A DNA stretch of 64,000 bases from Syngnathus acus (lineage: Eukaryota > Chordata > Actinopteri > Syngnathiformes > Syngnathidae): NCBI RefSeq assembly GCF_901709675.1, contig NC_051097.1, forward strand, positions 9,154,039-9,218,038. The letters are read 5' to 3'. Positions 12,407 to 24,200 of the stretch are shown here, piece by piece (the first letter of the stretch is position 1; every line of letters starts with the position of its first letter). Under the pieces are notes generated by a model. That model was not told where the DNA came from. It did not search any database and saw nothing but the letters and a program-made list of their open reading frames with translations. Made by a program: the position numbers and the translations under genes.

Positions 12407-14440
12407 GTTTAAATAAAGTGGCTAAAGAAATTATATCTTAGTGACCCCGAGTACAACCTGACTTCAGGAAAACTATAATTCAGCCAAAAACTGTTTTTGT
12501 CTCAAAGTTGCCACCAAGTTTCAGGAGCAAAGAATGATACAATGTCCCAGTAGCTGTAAAACACTAAATGTCATCCATTATCGACCTCATCACAAGAGTC
12601 CTACGCGGCATGTTTTGAAGCCGTTAAAGACCGATAAACCGCTGAGGTAGTCAGTAATAAACTACTATCACGTCTATTTGTCATTTTGTATTAGCTCACA
12701 TTAATGTTGATGTATGAGACGTGACAATCGTGGAAAATAAATTTCTTTCCTGGGTTCCTCATGTTGTCTAATCCTAAAAGAAGCCATCTTGACTTGAAAG
12801 GGAAAAACAAGACATAGGAGATAAGTTGTTTGCTTTGTGATCTGACACAATCAATGTAGAAAAGTTCACCCACAGAGCCAGAAGACTATCAATAAATTAC
12901 AGTTGCAGCTAAACTTGGACTTTCTTACTTATTAGAAAAGAACCTGATAAATGGTTGAGCATGGGAGAAGACACCCTGATGATCTTTTGTAAGTGGTGCC
13001 AAGATTGATCACTGCGTCAAAAAGACTAAAACAATGGGTCAACTCTGTTCTTTGACTGTGTCCAATCAGTGTGTACCACTTTTCATCATGTGGTACAAAG
13101 GACCCGAGTAATGCTAAGAATTTTGTGGACAGGGCTTATCCTCATGTACGATATTTCAAGTCAACATTTGAAAACAACAAAAGATTTATTTACATGAGGT
13201 TCAAATATTTTAATGGTATAATTATCGAGTTTCTCCAAAAACGGATAAATGAATGAATAACGCAAAGGAAGAATGAAAATTCTTATTTTAAATGGATCCA
13301 GTAAATTCCCTTCAAAACATTTCCGTAATTAAATTATTTTAATCTAATTTATTTGGAATTTATTTCACGGTTGTTTAGTATAATGTCCATCCACGTTTTC
13401 CCAAGCAAATGCTATTTCTCAGATAATGTTTTTTTTTTTGCTTGGATTAATTTCCTCTCTCTGTATCCATCGACTGATATGTTACTAAAAAATTATAAAC
13501 CAATGAAAACATTTCAACAAAAGTCCATTAAATTGCATTTCTGCATTTGTACTCACCTGGAGAAGTCGAACCGCAAAACACAGTCTGATGTGACGACTAA
13601 GTCATCTGTATTTACAACGTGTAACAGCTTCAGATAGTGAGCTAAGCGCAGCCCTCTGAGCAAACATTTTCTACTGGCTTGGTCACTTAAAGTGGGCGTG
13701 GCTTATCCTCATTTGCATTAAGTATTAACATTTCTAAAGAAGATATACCGAGTCAATATTTGTCCAACCATGTTTTCAACACACACTGACACATTGATGA
13801 CATCAAGTTAATATGTTTGGCCAATCATCTGTGTTCCCTCCTGAATACATTACATGTTACAAAGAAAGGCCCCATTGTCAGCATTTGAGCTAATCCTGTC
13901 ATCGCATTCCTCATGTCAGTCTTGGTAAAATTATTCATCATGTCAGACTCATCAAGCATAAAATTCCACATCTAATAATAATCCTCTTCACGGCAGATTG
14001 AAGATAGTCAAGGGGAGGAGATGTTCCATCCTAAATACACGGGAATGCTACACTTAGAAAAATAGATGTGGCAAAGTTTCTGATGAATGTTCCTCCTTCA
14101 TCCACTGACAAACCACCACAAGATGAGAAGATCAGCTCATCACATTGTGTCAACCATCAATGTTTCTTTCAGAGTTTACACCTGCCGAGTGGATCGTTAG
14201 GAAGTGGCAAGAGGGAGGACTCACCCTGAGAGGAGCTTGAATGGCACGTGGGGGGCATTGGGTCTCCTCCCGTGTTGTTATTCCATCCGACATCTTTTCA
14301 TCTCATTCAAGATTCTTCCTGCTTCCGACTGCAAAGCATGATGGGAGCCGTCACCCCCCCTGACTTGTTCCCATATGCCGTCTAGAGCAGAGCGAGAGGG
14401 GGAGGGGAGAGAAGAGGAGGAGGGAGTGCAGGAGAGGATG

Positions 14441-14454
14441 GTTGCCATGGTGAC
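14441..14454. promoter_or_regulatory. RFX X-box-like site
   Basis: GTTGCCATGGTGAC differs by two bases from the palindromic X-box GTTGCCATGGCAAC. It lies in a purine-rich, GC-richer patch. Similar motifs occur at 25117-25130 and about 37685-37697. Binding is inferred. Confidence 0.3.
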
Positions 14455-15032
14455 AGGCGAGCGGATTGCTACGTTTGTTTTGAAAGCTTCAGTTTGCTGC
14501 TTTTCAATGATGTCTTTGAGTCGGGGTTGAATAAAAGAGACTCTGCAAACCCGTACTTGCAATTGCTCCAACAGCCAAATGTCCTGATTTCAGCAAGACA
14601 AAAAATAGGGGGGGGTTAAGTGTGCTATGCATATTTTTTGTTCTTTGGCGTGTTTTTACAAAAACATGATATTCCCTACTGGGGAAAACAAATGTGAAAC
14701 ATTATCTACTTAAGCAGAAAGGAAGCAAATATTGGTTCAACTATTGACTTGTCACGGAGAAAACGAGCATATTACAACGGCGCTTGACATGTTTTAAGGA
14801 CTGCTAGAATTCCGCATTGATAACCCTAAAAGTCCCAGCAGTTAACCTCCTCAACTATTACAACACCCAAAAAGTATCATCTACTTATTAACAGCCCTGC
14901 TTGAGAGAAGCACGTTCATGTTTTCGTATCAACCGTGACAAAGGTAGTCATGCTCACAAAGAAAACATGTCATCTGATGTGTGTATTTGTGTGTGTGGGG
15001 GCTCGCTTTAATCATCTTGTTAAGGGAATCAC

Positions 15033-15378
15033 AAGCGGAACGTCGAAAAGGCATTCATATATATGGAATTTAATCTAAATGTTCTGAATATTGTGAATAT
15101 TTCTTTCTTTATTTATGTATTTATTTATGTATTTATTTATTTATTGTCAGAAGCCAGTTGAGAGAAAAAAACTTTGTCTTACACTGACATCTGGTGGTAA
15201 GAATCTACAAGCGGAAGGTCGAAAAGTCATTCATATATATATATATATATGGAATTTAATTTAAATGTTCTGACTTTTTTATATTTTATTATTTTTATTT
15301 ATTTATTTATTTAGTCAGAAGCCGGAAGAGAGAGAAAAAAACTTTGTCTTACACTGACATCTGGTGGTAAGAATCTAC
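15033..15378. repeat. two-copy tandem duplication, period about 176 bp
   Basis: Units start AAGCGGAACGTCGAAAAG (15033) and AAGCGGAAGGTCGAAAAG (15209). Each contains ATTCATATATATGGAATTTA, a TTTA-rich microsatellite of different length, and TTTGTCTTACACTGACATCT followed by GGTGGTAAGAATCTAC. Length differences come mainly from the AT and TTTA microsatellites. Confidence 0.8.
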
Positions 15379-17323
15379 ATATCACGAAAAAAAAAAAAAA
15401 AAAACCAGACAAAAATAAACTAAGGCAATCAGATTCAATGACCTCTGCAGCATCGATCGTGTAGTCTACTACGTCTACGTTGCACTTGCACAATTTTTCA
15501 AAGGGAATCAATTTTTACGAGACCCCAAGTGTATAATTGACCTGTTGAAGGGCACAGTGTTGCCGCTTTGATGGTGAGTGGGACCTCTGAACGCCACTTG
15601 AAAGCAGATAAGTCAGCAAATCCCTTGAACTTTATTCACAAAACAATCGAAATCCTGCAGCAAATTGCTTTCCACAGACACCTCCCCTTTTCGGGGAAAA
15701 CTGATTATGAGAAATATGCATAGCAACAGGCAATGAGTCATTGCTCACATACACACACACACGGGGTCGAGAGGATACCCTTTTAGCAACATAAATATTG
15801 GCACAGGGAGTCAAATGTTGAAATCATTTCTTTTGACAGGAAACAGCAGCGAGAGGCCCGACAACATAAATTCCTCCTCTGATTAGTTAATGGTAGGCTC
15901 GGTGCCAATCGCTGATTGTTGATCTTTGTGTTTGCTGTCATTGAATAGGCTGCTTGACGACGCCTTTGTGTTGGAGCGCTGTTAAACCTCGTTAAAAATA
16001 TGTCTCATGCCTACGCGTAATAACATATTCCGTCATCCGAAAACACATTTTTTGTGCTAATGTTGATTCTTTGAAAAGAGCCGTGACTAAAACGGGAACT
16101 GGTGCAGAACTTGATGTCAGGTAAGTATGGGTCAAAAAAAGGTCAATTCATTTCAATATTCTAGAAATTTATTTTGAACCGCCACCACATGCAATAGAAA
16201 AAAAAAATGACAAAATGGGCAACAATATTATTATTATTGTTTCCCCTCATGTAGGCAAAAGACATTATAGAGAAGATGAAAGTCACTGTGAATAATCAAA
16301 ACTGAATATTCTGATTATATCCTTAGAAAGACAACAAAAATGGCCTTAGCCTGAATTACTAACAGTAATATTCTCCCAATTTCCACAAACAACTAAAAGA
16401 AAATGTAAACAAAAGTGAAAAGGCTGTGTAATTATCAGAATGGACATCAACTCTTTTCTTCACTCGACCTGAAATCTGACAAAAGTTATTTTTATGTATC
16501 CAGTAAACACGTAAACGTGGAAATATAACAAACATCAGTTTTTTGGTAATGATGCAGTTTGACTGCAAACTACAACCAAAACAATAAACATATTGTTACA
16601 TTCATACCTCAATGACATGCTCATATTTGTAAAGGCAGATTATTATTATTTTTTTTAAATTTGCAACAACTTTAGTATTTTGCCTTTCTGCCCTCTAGCG
16701 GTCAAAATAAGACAATGCATGTCTAGAAAGGATTTCAGCAAGTTATGGGAACCATATTAGCATGCTGAAGAAAATCCGTGCTAGCAATATTCATTTTATA
16801 AATATTGAAGGCTTTACTTTGTCACTTTTGGTTAACTTCTTCCATCTTCCATCTTACTTTTATAATGCAGCATAAGACCCTTTTGCTGCTGGTGACTTTT
16901 CTTGGTCTATTGGGAACACGTCAAAAGAAAGAGAAATAAACATGATCTTATCTTGTCATAAATATCTTCACAACATACTAATAAAAACACTGGAAAATGA
17001 CCTTTTGCCTTACAGCGTCACCTTAAAGTGCAACACTTCCAATGAAAAGCTTTGTTCCATCAAAGGATGGCGACTGAACCAGCGACTGTGCTTTTGATTC
17101 AATTGGACCCACACTTGGCTGTTCATCTAAAGACAATCATCAAAAACAACGAAGCACCTTACAGTCTTCCTGTCGTCGGGTTAGATCGTCCACCGGCGAC
17201 GTACGTGACCTCATGAAATCTCCCCGGTAAGACGGACATCACTGACCGATGTAGTAAAGTTAAATCAGTCGACAGCAGTTGACATCACAGAGGACACTTG
17301 GCCTCCTACTGGACAAGTCGTCC

Positions 17324-18251
17324 TCATAGAGGTCCAAGGGAGTCCTGGGACTCGGGCTCATTGGCCAATATGGTTCTTTTGTTGTCACAGTAGCTTCGAT
17401 TTGGCAAGAAGGACAATCTGAAGAAGACACACAAACAAAATGTTATCACTAAAAATACATATGCCGTATTCTGTATGCCTCTAATATATATGTATATATA
17501 CACATACATAGCAAGAACAAGTTTACATTCTTCAATCCAGGTGACTATAAATAATTCATTGGATTGACCACATGCACAATCCCACAAAAAAAGGGGCGTG
17601 GCCAGCTGTAACAGGGAAAAGAAAAATAAACGTTCTTTTACTTGGGCTCCACTTTTTTTACGGTGTTTTCTGTACAAGGAGTGCGTTTGCTGTCCAAACA
17701 AAGCCCCGTCCGTCTCTGTCCTCCTCTCGACAAGTGGAGACCTCCAGCAGAAGAAGCTTTGGAAGGATTTAGTGTCGGGCAATACGACGCCCTGCTAGTT
17801 TCGCGAGTTTTACGGAAATGGGAAGCTTGATTACAGTTAAACAAAGAAAAAGTGTGACATCACAGGTCTCCTTGACACAAATCTCAACAAGTGTCTTGTG
17901 GAATATTTGAAACATGCACGGAATAAGCATGGAACCTCACGCAGATGAGTCAAAGGCAGTTTAGCACATGTTGGTCGCAGAATTTAGGTCTATTAAATAT
18001 TCATTTGTGAGCTCATTTGACAAGAACAGCACTCATGAATAAAACATGTCACTGACTGTACCCTGGTGGTGCTAAAATACTGGACAGACATTACATATTT
18101 AGGGGGAAAAAGTATAAATATTAAATCGGAGATGAGAACATTAGCATCGATATTGAGTTTGTGCGCTTTCACATTCAAATAAATCTATTTTTTATATTTT
18201 GCTGAGGCTTTCCTGCTGAGAACCTTTCATCCAGTTAGCTAGCTAGCTAGA

Positions 18252-18288
<37 letters not shown>

Positions 18289-21200
18289 TACCGTTCAAAA
18301 GTTTGGGGTCACAAAATTGTTTGGGTGACCCCAAACCTTTGAACGGTAGTGTATATATTTATTTAGATAATTATTTATAGATTATATATATAATCTTCTG
18401 TGTAAAAAATCTTATAATATATATGTATACTTATATTCATAGATTTTTTATAATCTTATACAAATATAAGATATAATTTATAATATTTCATTCATAATAT
18501 TTTATTATAATAATATTTACACTACCGTTCAAAAGTTTGGGGTCACCCAAACAATTTTGTGACCCCAAACTTTTGAATGGTAGTGTATATATCTATATCA
18601 ATCTTTTGTCCATCCACCCATCCATCCGCAAATAAGCTCTCAATTCTTTTGGACGATTTACTTCTGTGCATTAGCTACAAGATAGCATCACATTTAACTT
18701 CACTTTGAGGAGAAACTCAACAGTTCCTTATCAGTTTCAATTTATTCAGGCTGAGTTGAGATCCAGGTCAGCGTAGTGAACATACATATATGGTATGATC
18801 CTTGGCTAGACTGAATTAACATCTTGTGCCTTTAAGGCCTCGGCAGATGTTTGGAGTATCAGACACATCAAATGCAAGTCATACTTCAAACATTGACTTA
18901 AGCCTACATGCATTGCACACAGTGTATCTTTGCTAGATAAAGTGAAGATGTTTCTTTCCACAAGCATCTTCAAACTGACGTGTTGTGGCAGTAAAGATAT
19001 CATAAAGCGTTCCCGAAGTAAAAGAAGGCTGTTTTTCCAACTCTTAAATCAAAACCTGTTTTTTTACTCATTGGATCCTTTGCTGCGGGAAAAAAAAACC
19101 CGATGTGAGAGCATTTTCGTATTTTTTCGGGACTTTTAAGGATTTTTCATCAGTTTGTGCAATTTAAGGACTGCGTGTCCATGGGGATTTTTGGTGGAGA
19201 AAAAGTTCCATTTGCTGTCAGGTTTCATCAAAACAAAAAAAGTTGAAGAACACCAAGGTCACAAAGAACCACTGAATTGTTCCGTGCTATGCTGAAAACA
19301 AGGATGTGAAATATATTAATTCTGACAAAGCGAGTGCTAGCTTTCGTGCTAGTGATAGCTAGCTCCAGGCTATTATTGTCCATGTATATGTTCCATATTA
19401 AAAACTCAACGTAATACATGGTAATGTCACAAAGATAAAATACAAAATAAACGAGGCTTTTTGTTTTTCAGCAAGTTCTGAGCTTTTCGGTTTGAACTTT
19501 AACTAGCTTGAATCCAGAGACTTGATACTAGCAGCTTTCCCCCCCCCCCCCTTGCATCAACACTGAGGGGAACGCAAATTTGTCTCCCCACTGGAAGTGG
19601 ATTGTTTTGATACATCTAAAAATGCTGCAAGGCGTTTGACTGAAAGCATGCGACCCAAGAGAGATAAACACAGGATATACGAGACGTGCGTGTGTTCCTT
19701 TCATTCGATTCTAATATCCTTCAAGGACATTAAATAATCAAATTTCATTCTTATCTTCTTGGCTTTTGGAGATGCAGAAGTGAGAAAGTTGTAGCACTGA
19801 TCAGGATGGACGATAAGGGCAATTTTCCCATCGGAACGTTAACCAGAAAGTTCAAATCCCATAATTTTAATCGAATATATTTTAATAATATAAATCGCAT
19901 TTCATAGTACATTGTTGTGGACTGTTTGGTAGAAGTAGGTCAACCTTATTAGAAATGGACCACTGGTCTGAGAAGAAGAAAAAAAAAATCTTGGCTGCTA
20001 TAGCATGTGGGTGTGTAGATGTCTCAGGCTGTGATTTTGTATTCAAATGCAAACAGTCTCAACGGGAATGCAAATTAAACAAGAACGCCAAAATGTGCAT
20101 TGAGGTCCAACGTAAAAAATGGAATTAATTTTTTTGCAATATTACCGGTTTTCTAAAAGAGCATAACATCCAGTGGACCCAAAAACTCAAGAGTGTAAAA
20201 TAAACTTGTTTAAAGAGTGTCAACATGATAATACTATTCAGGTAATCCTTCCTAGCCAAATAATCTTAGTAAAATATTCACTGGCCAAGTGGTGTTGATA
20301 AACATAAAAAAATAAATAAAGCAAACACGGTAAAAAAAAAAAAAAAACTTGACTGTGTGTACATGTGCGTATGAACTTTGTGCATACTTTGACGAGTGTC
20401 CTCCAGGCTCTTCAGAAGCCTTTTCTGGGTTTCGAGGACACAAGTCCCCTATGTGTCATGTTTGCTTCTTTTCAAGCAGGAACTCTCGATGAAGTTGCTC
20501 AATCATCGCAATGCGACCAATGCGAGCGAATATTATATTATCCATCCATCCATCTTCCGAACCGCTTAGTCCCCACGGGGGTCGCGGGTGTGCTGGAGCC
20601 TATCCCAGCCGACATCGGGCAGTAGGCGGGGGACACCCTGAACCGGTTGCCAGCCAATCGCAGGGCACACAGAGACAAACAACCATTTGCACTCGCACTC
20701 ACACCTAGGGACAATTTGGAGTCTTCAATCGGCCTATCAAGCATGTTTTTGGGACGTGGGAGGAAACCGGAGTGCCCGGAGAAAACCCACGCGGGCCCGG
20801 GGAGAACATGCAAACTCCACACAGGGAGGGCCGGAGGTGGAATCGAACCCGCACCCTCCGAACTGTGAGGCGGACGTGCTACCCAGCGCGCCACCGAGCC
20901 GCCATATTATATTATATTATATTATATTATTTATTTAGTCAAATGGAATCAACAGTTTTATTCTGTTTTGGAGAGAATAAATCCGTCAAGGACTAATGCT
21001 AGGCTAACACAAGAACGCCGCAGGCAAAAAGTGCAGCGTCAATGCCTTCTTGTGAGTAAACAAGCAAACAACCAGAACTTGCTACCGAGGCGAGTAATAA
21101 AGGAAGTGTGACACCTGCTAATCACATTGGGAATGAGACGTGACCCCAATTATAGCTTCTGCTGGACTGTAATTTCATCTAGGGTAGTCCGGTCCACTGC

Positions 21201-24200
21201 GGTCCGAGCATGTTCTGGCCACAAAGTTTTTTTTTGCTTCAATCGCTGGAATAGGATAACTCAGTTTAACAGGAATCTAGCCTGCAAATCGTGTTTTTGA
21301 TGTTTGATACTCAAAACACGCCCCCACCCACGACCCTCATGAGGACAAGTGCTATGGAAAATGGAAGGACGGTGGCTGGAATAAACCCAAACATTTGAAA
21401 AAGGCACTAGAACACACTCAGAGTCAAACTCATGTTTGGCATACAAGGAAAGAGAGGCCACTGAAGCACTAACACAATATTTAGCAGCCTTCAAAACAAA
21501 CACACTCAAATCCAACGGAATCATTTTGCTGTTGCTTTACGGATTTGGCAAAAAAAATAAATAACAGGAATGCTAAGAAATAAAACTAACCACATGATCC
21601 TGTCTCAAATTCATCCCCAAGGTCCAAAGAGAAAATTCACCTGCAGCTACAACAAGATCACCACTTAACTGCAAATATGGAATAAAATCCTCTGAAGCAC
21701 AATCCTATGAACTTTTATTATTAATGGAGCTTTTTCATTCTTCGGTTTCAATCCAGGAATCATCATTTAGGCGTGGAGGATAAAACATTTTGGGATCCGG
21801 GGGGATGAGTCGGTAAAACAAGAAACTCTTGCACACACTGGCACATACACACTATTACACCGACAGCGTTGGTCATTTAACTTTCATGCACTGTGCTTTT
21901 TAACACTTGGCAGTCTCAACGAAATAAATGCTTTCATTAGCTTTTACTGTGAAGACAGAATTACAACTGTGCAAAGGGAGATTAGTGCTTCATTGTCCAC
22001 AATAAAGCTATGCACTTCCGTCGCTGTATCAACACCAGCAGCCGGAGCTACCACTAAGTTCTATTTTAGGGCCTATGGAATGGAAAAAACAAATAAAAAA
22101 AACAACAATGTGATACAAAATCAACTAAACCATAAATATCATTTGAGATAAACTTCAAAATTCGGCTTGACTGAATTAGAGTGATTTTTTTTGGAGGTCT
22201 AACTTAAATTGTGGTTAGTTAAGGGATAATTGAGCAGGTCAACAGGGGTCAGCCAATCACCAAATCCCAAATTGACTTATAAACTGTTGACTTCAAATAC
22301 TATGAATTAAAATTGGTCGCACATTTTTTTCCCCGCTGCTCATCCCTCTTGTGTTCTTAATGAGATTATCTCCCGAGAGACGAGCAGGGTAGCGGCGTGG
22401 GTAATTCCAGCCGCTTCTCCAAACGATGGGAAAGTGAGATAGCGCAAACCCTCCGAGCCCCCCCCCGGAGCCTGGCAAGCGATGTGATGCAACGAAAAGA
22501 GTTTCAACAGGATGAAATCAAGTTGGGATTTATTTTTGCGCTCCGTGTTGTTTTCGGCGGCGTATCTCTCGGGCCATCGGTCAGCTGAGGCGAACGTCCA
22601 GAGGCTGCGTTCGTGGAGGATGGAGCTTAGATCCAATTAATCATGAGACTTGAGAGGGATGACTAAGTTCATTCTGAATATATTGAAAGTGCTTAGGTCG
22701 GTTTTATTTGGTGGGAAATGTTAATCTTATGAGGAGGGGGATTCGACGCTTTTATAGAGGTTCATAATATTTTGCTGACTCATCACAATTCTAATACTGT
22801 ACAAACAACAGGGCATTTTGGCATGACTAATTTGATAACCACTCCAAACGACACTTGCAGAAATATTTGAAAATATTTCTTTCCATGATATCACTGCATC
22901 AAAAACAAAGAAATCCAAGCTACATATTTATTTTTTTTAAATTCCAACTAATTATAGGCTTTCAGAATATTTCAACAGAAGGAGATAAGGATGACGAAAT
23001 CCGAGCAAGAGGGAGCGGAGGGAGTGAGATTTACAGTGGATCAGTTACAAGATTTTGGTTTCAATCAAACAACAATAAATTCTACATGTCTCATAATAAA
23101 TCAGCGACTGCAACGTTTATACAAAAGCGACCTGTGTGTTTCATCCAAGCGACTGAGCTCCACAAAACACGAGAGAGTAAGCCGTTTCGCAATGACTCAA
23201 CTTTGGATAAATGGCACAGAAATGGTGTGGAGATTTTTTTTTGGGGGCGATGGCGAGATGTCGTCAAACGTGCCGTCGTCATATCACACGAGCTGTCCTG
23301 ACTCGTCAGTTGAGGATTACGAGTCCATTAATTAACTCAATTGCTGCTAGCCCGGTTAAAATGGATCTTTGACGTCTATAGCCGTCATTGGTAGTGAACG
23401 GGTTCTTAATATTCTGATTGTAATTTCTCGAGACACAGAGGGGCAAACCACACACGTGCAGGCGAGTGGGAGTCGATTCAATTTGTGGTAAAAAAGACAT
23501 TGTTTCTTTTTTAAGCCACATTGTTAGTCTTAATACCAAATGGTGAGCGTTTGAATCAACACGGTTAATAATAGCAACGGCGACATTTTATTGGCCTTTT
23601 ATTTTTTATTTTTTACGAGATGCATTTTAAGGACAAATGGCAGTATCCTGTCTTTTTTATTGCAATGAGATCTGTTTCCAATCTGAATCGGATTCTACAG
23701 CGTCTCCACTAAACGGCAGACAGGAAGCCCATGGACGCAGCCGATGAGATCACTCCGAGGCTAAAGGTAAATTCAGGAGAGAAGCCAGCAGATTTAGTGT
23801 CACAGGAAGACTTGGACAATGAGTTTGTTATGTTTCCAAGCAGAAATGTGACACACACAGGCGAGGCTGCTTCATTTTATTTTTAGGCTTACCAATACAT
23901 ATTTAAACTTCCAATTAGCTTTTAATAGCACACCTGTCATTCTAGTTGCTTATCGTGGAGTTTGGCCTCAGACTTTTTTTCAGCGGAGGACGCTGACAGA
24001 ATCCCAGAAATAACACACAGCACCCAAGGGAAGATTTAACTGGTAGGAAGCAAATGTGCTACATTTAAAGTCATTAGGGGAAGTCATCTTACATTTATTT
24101 ATCATTAACTACACAGTCAACCGGTATGGCCTTGTTAAATAAAATTAACACAATTAGCATCCATTTGAAGCACCATTTATGAAATATGAAGTTCTAAGAA

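Larger units (their letters stand above)
12415..17323. other. intergenic region slc26a1/htr4
   Basis: About 4.9 kb without a recognised gene between slc26a1 and the htr4 terminal exon. It probably contains the htr4 3' UTR next to 17324; a possible AATAAA (plus-strand TTTATT) is at 16168-16173. A GC-richer patch at 14220-14600 holds an RFX X-box-like site and an open frame of 97 codons on the minus strand (14278-14571) without homology I know. A tandem duplication lies at 15033-15378. The rest is AT-rich with homopolymers. Confidence 0.5.

Noticed and set aside
14278-14571. 97-codon minus-strand ORF in a GC-rich patch
   Set aside because: Composition follows the purine-rich patch; no family resemblance and no splice context.
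17572-17844. Several overlapping ORFs on both strands
   Set aside because: Mutually overlapping frames in an htr4 intron; only the minus-strand end near 17324-17417 has exon support.
20365-20996. Multiple ORFs on both strands
   Set aside because: They lie in the GC-rich V-SINE-like element and mirror each other.
22855-23335. ORFs of 148 and 114 codons, plus strand
   Set aside because: Overlapping frames with no domain or conserved feature, inside the htr4 intron.
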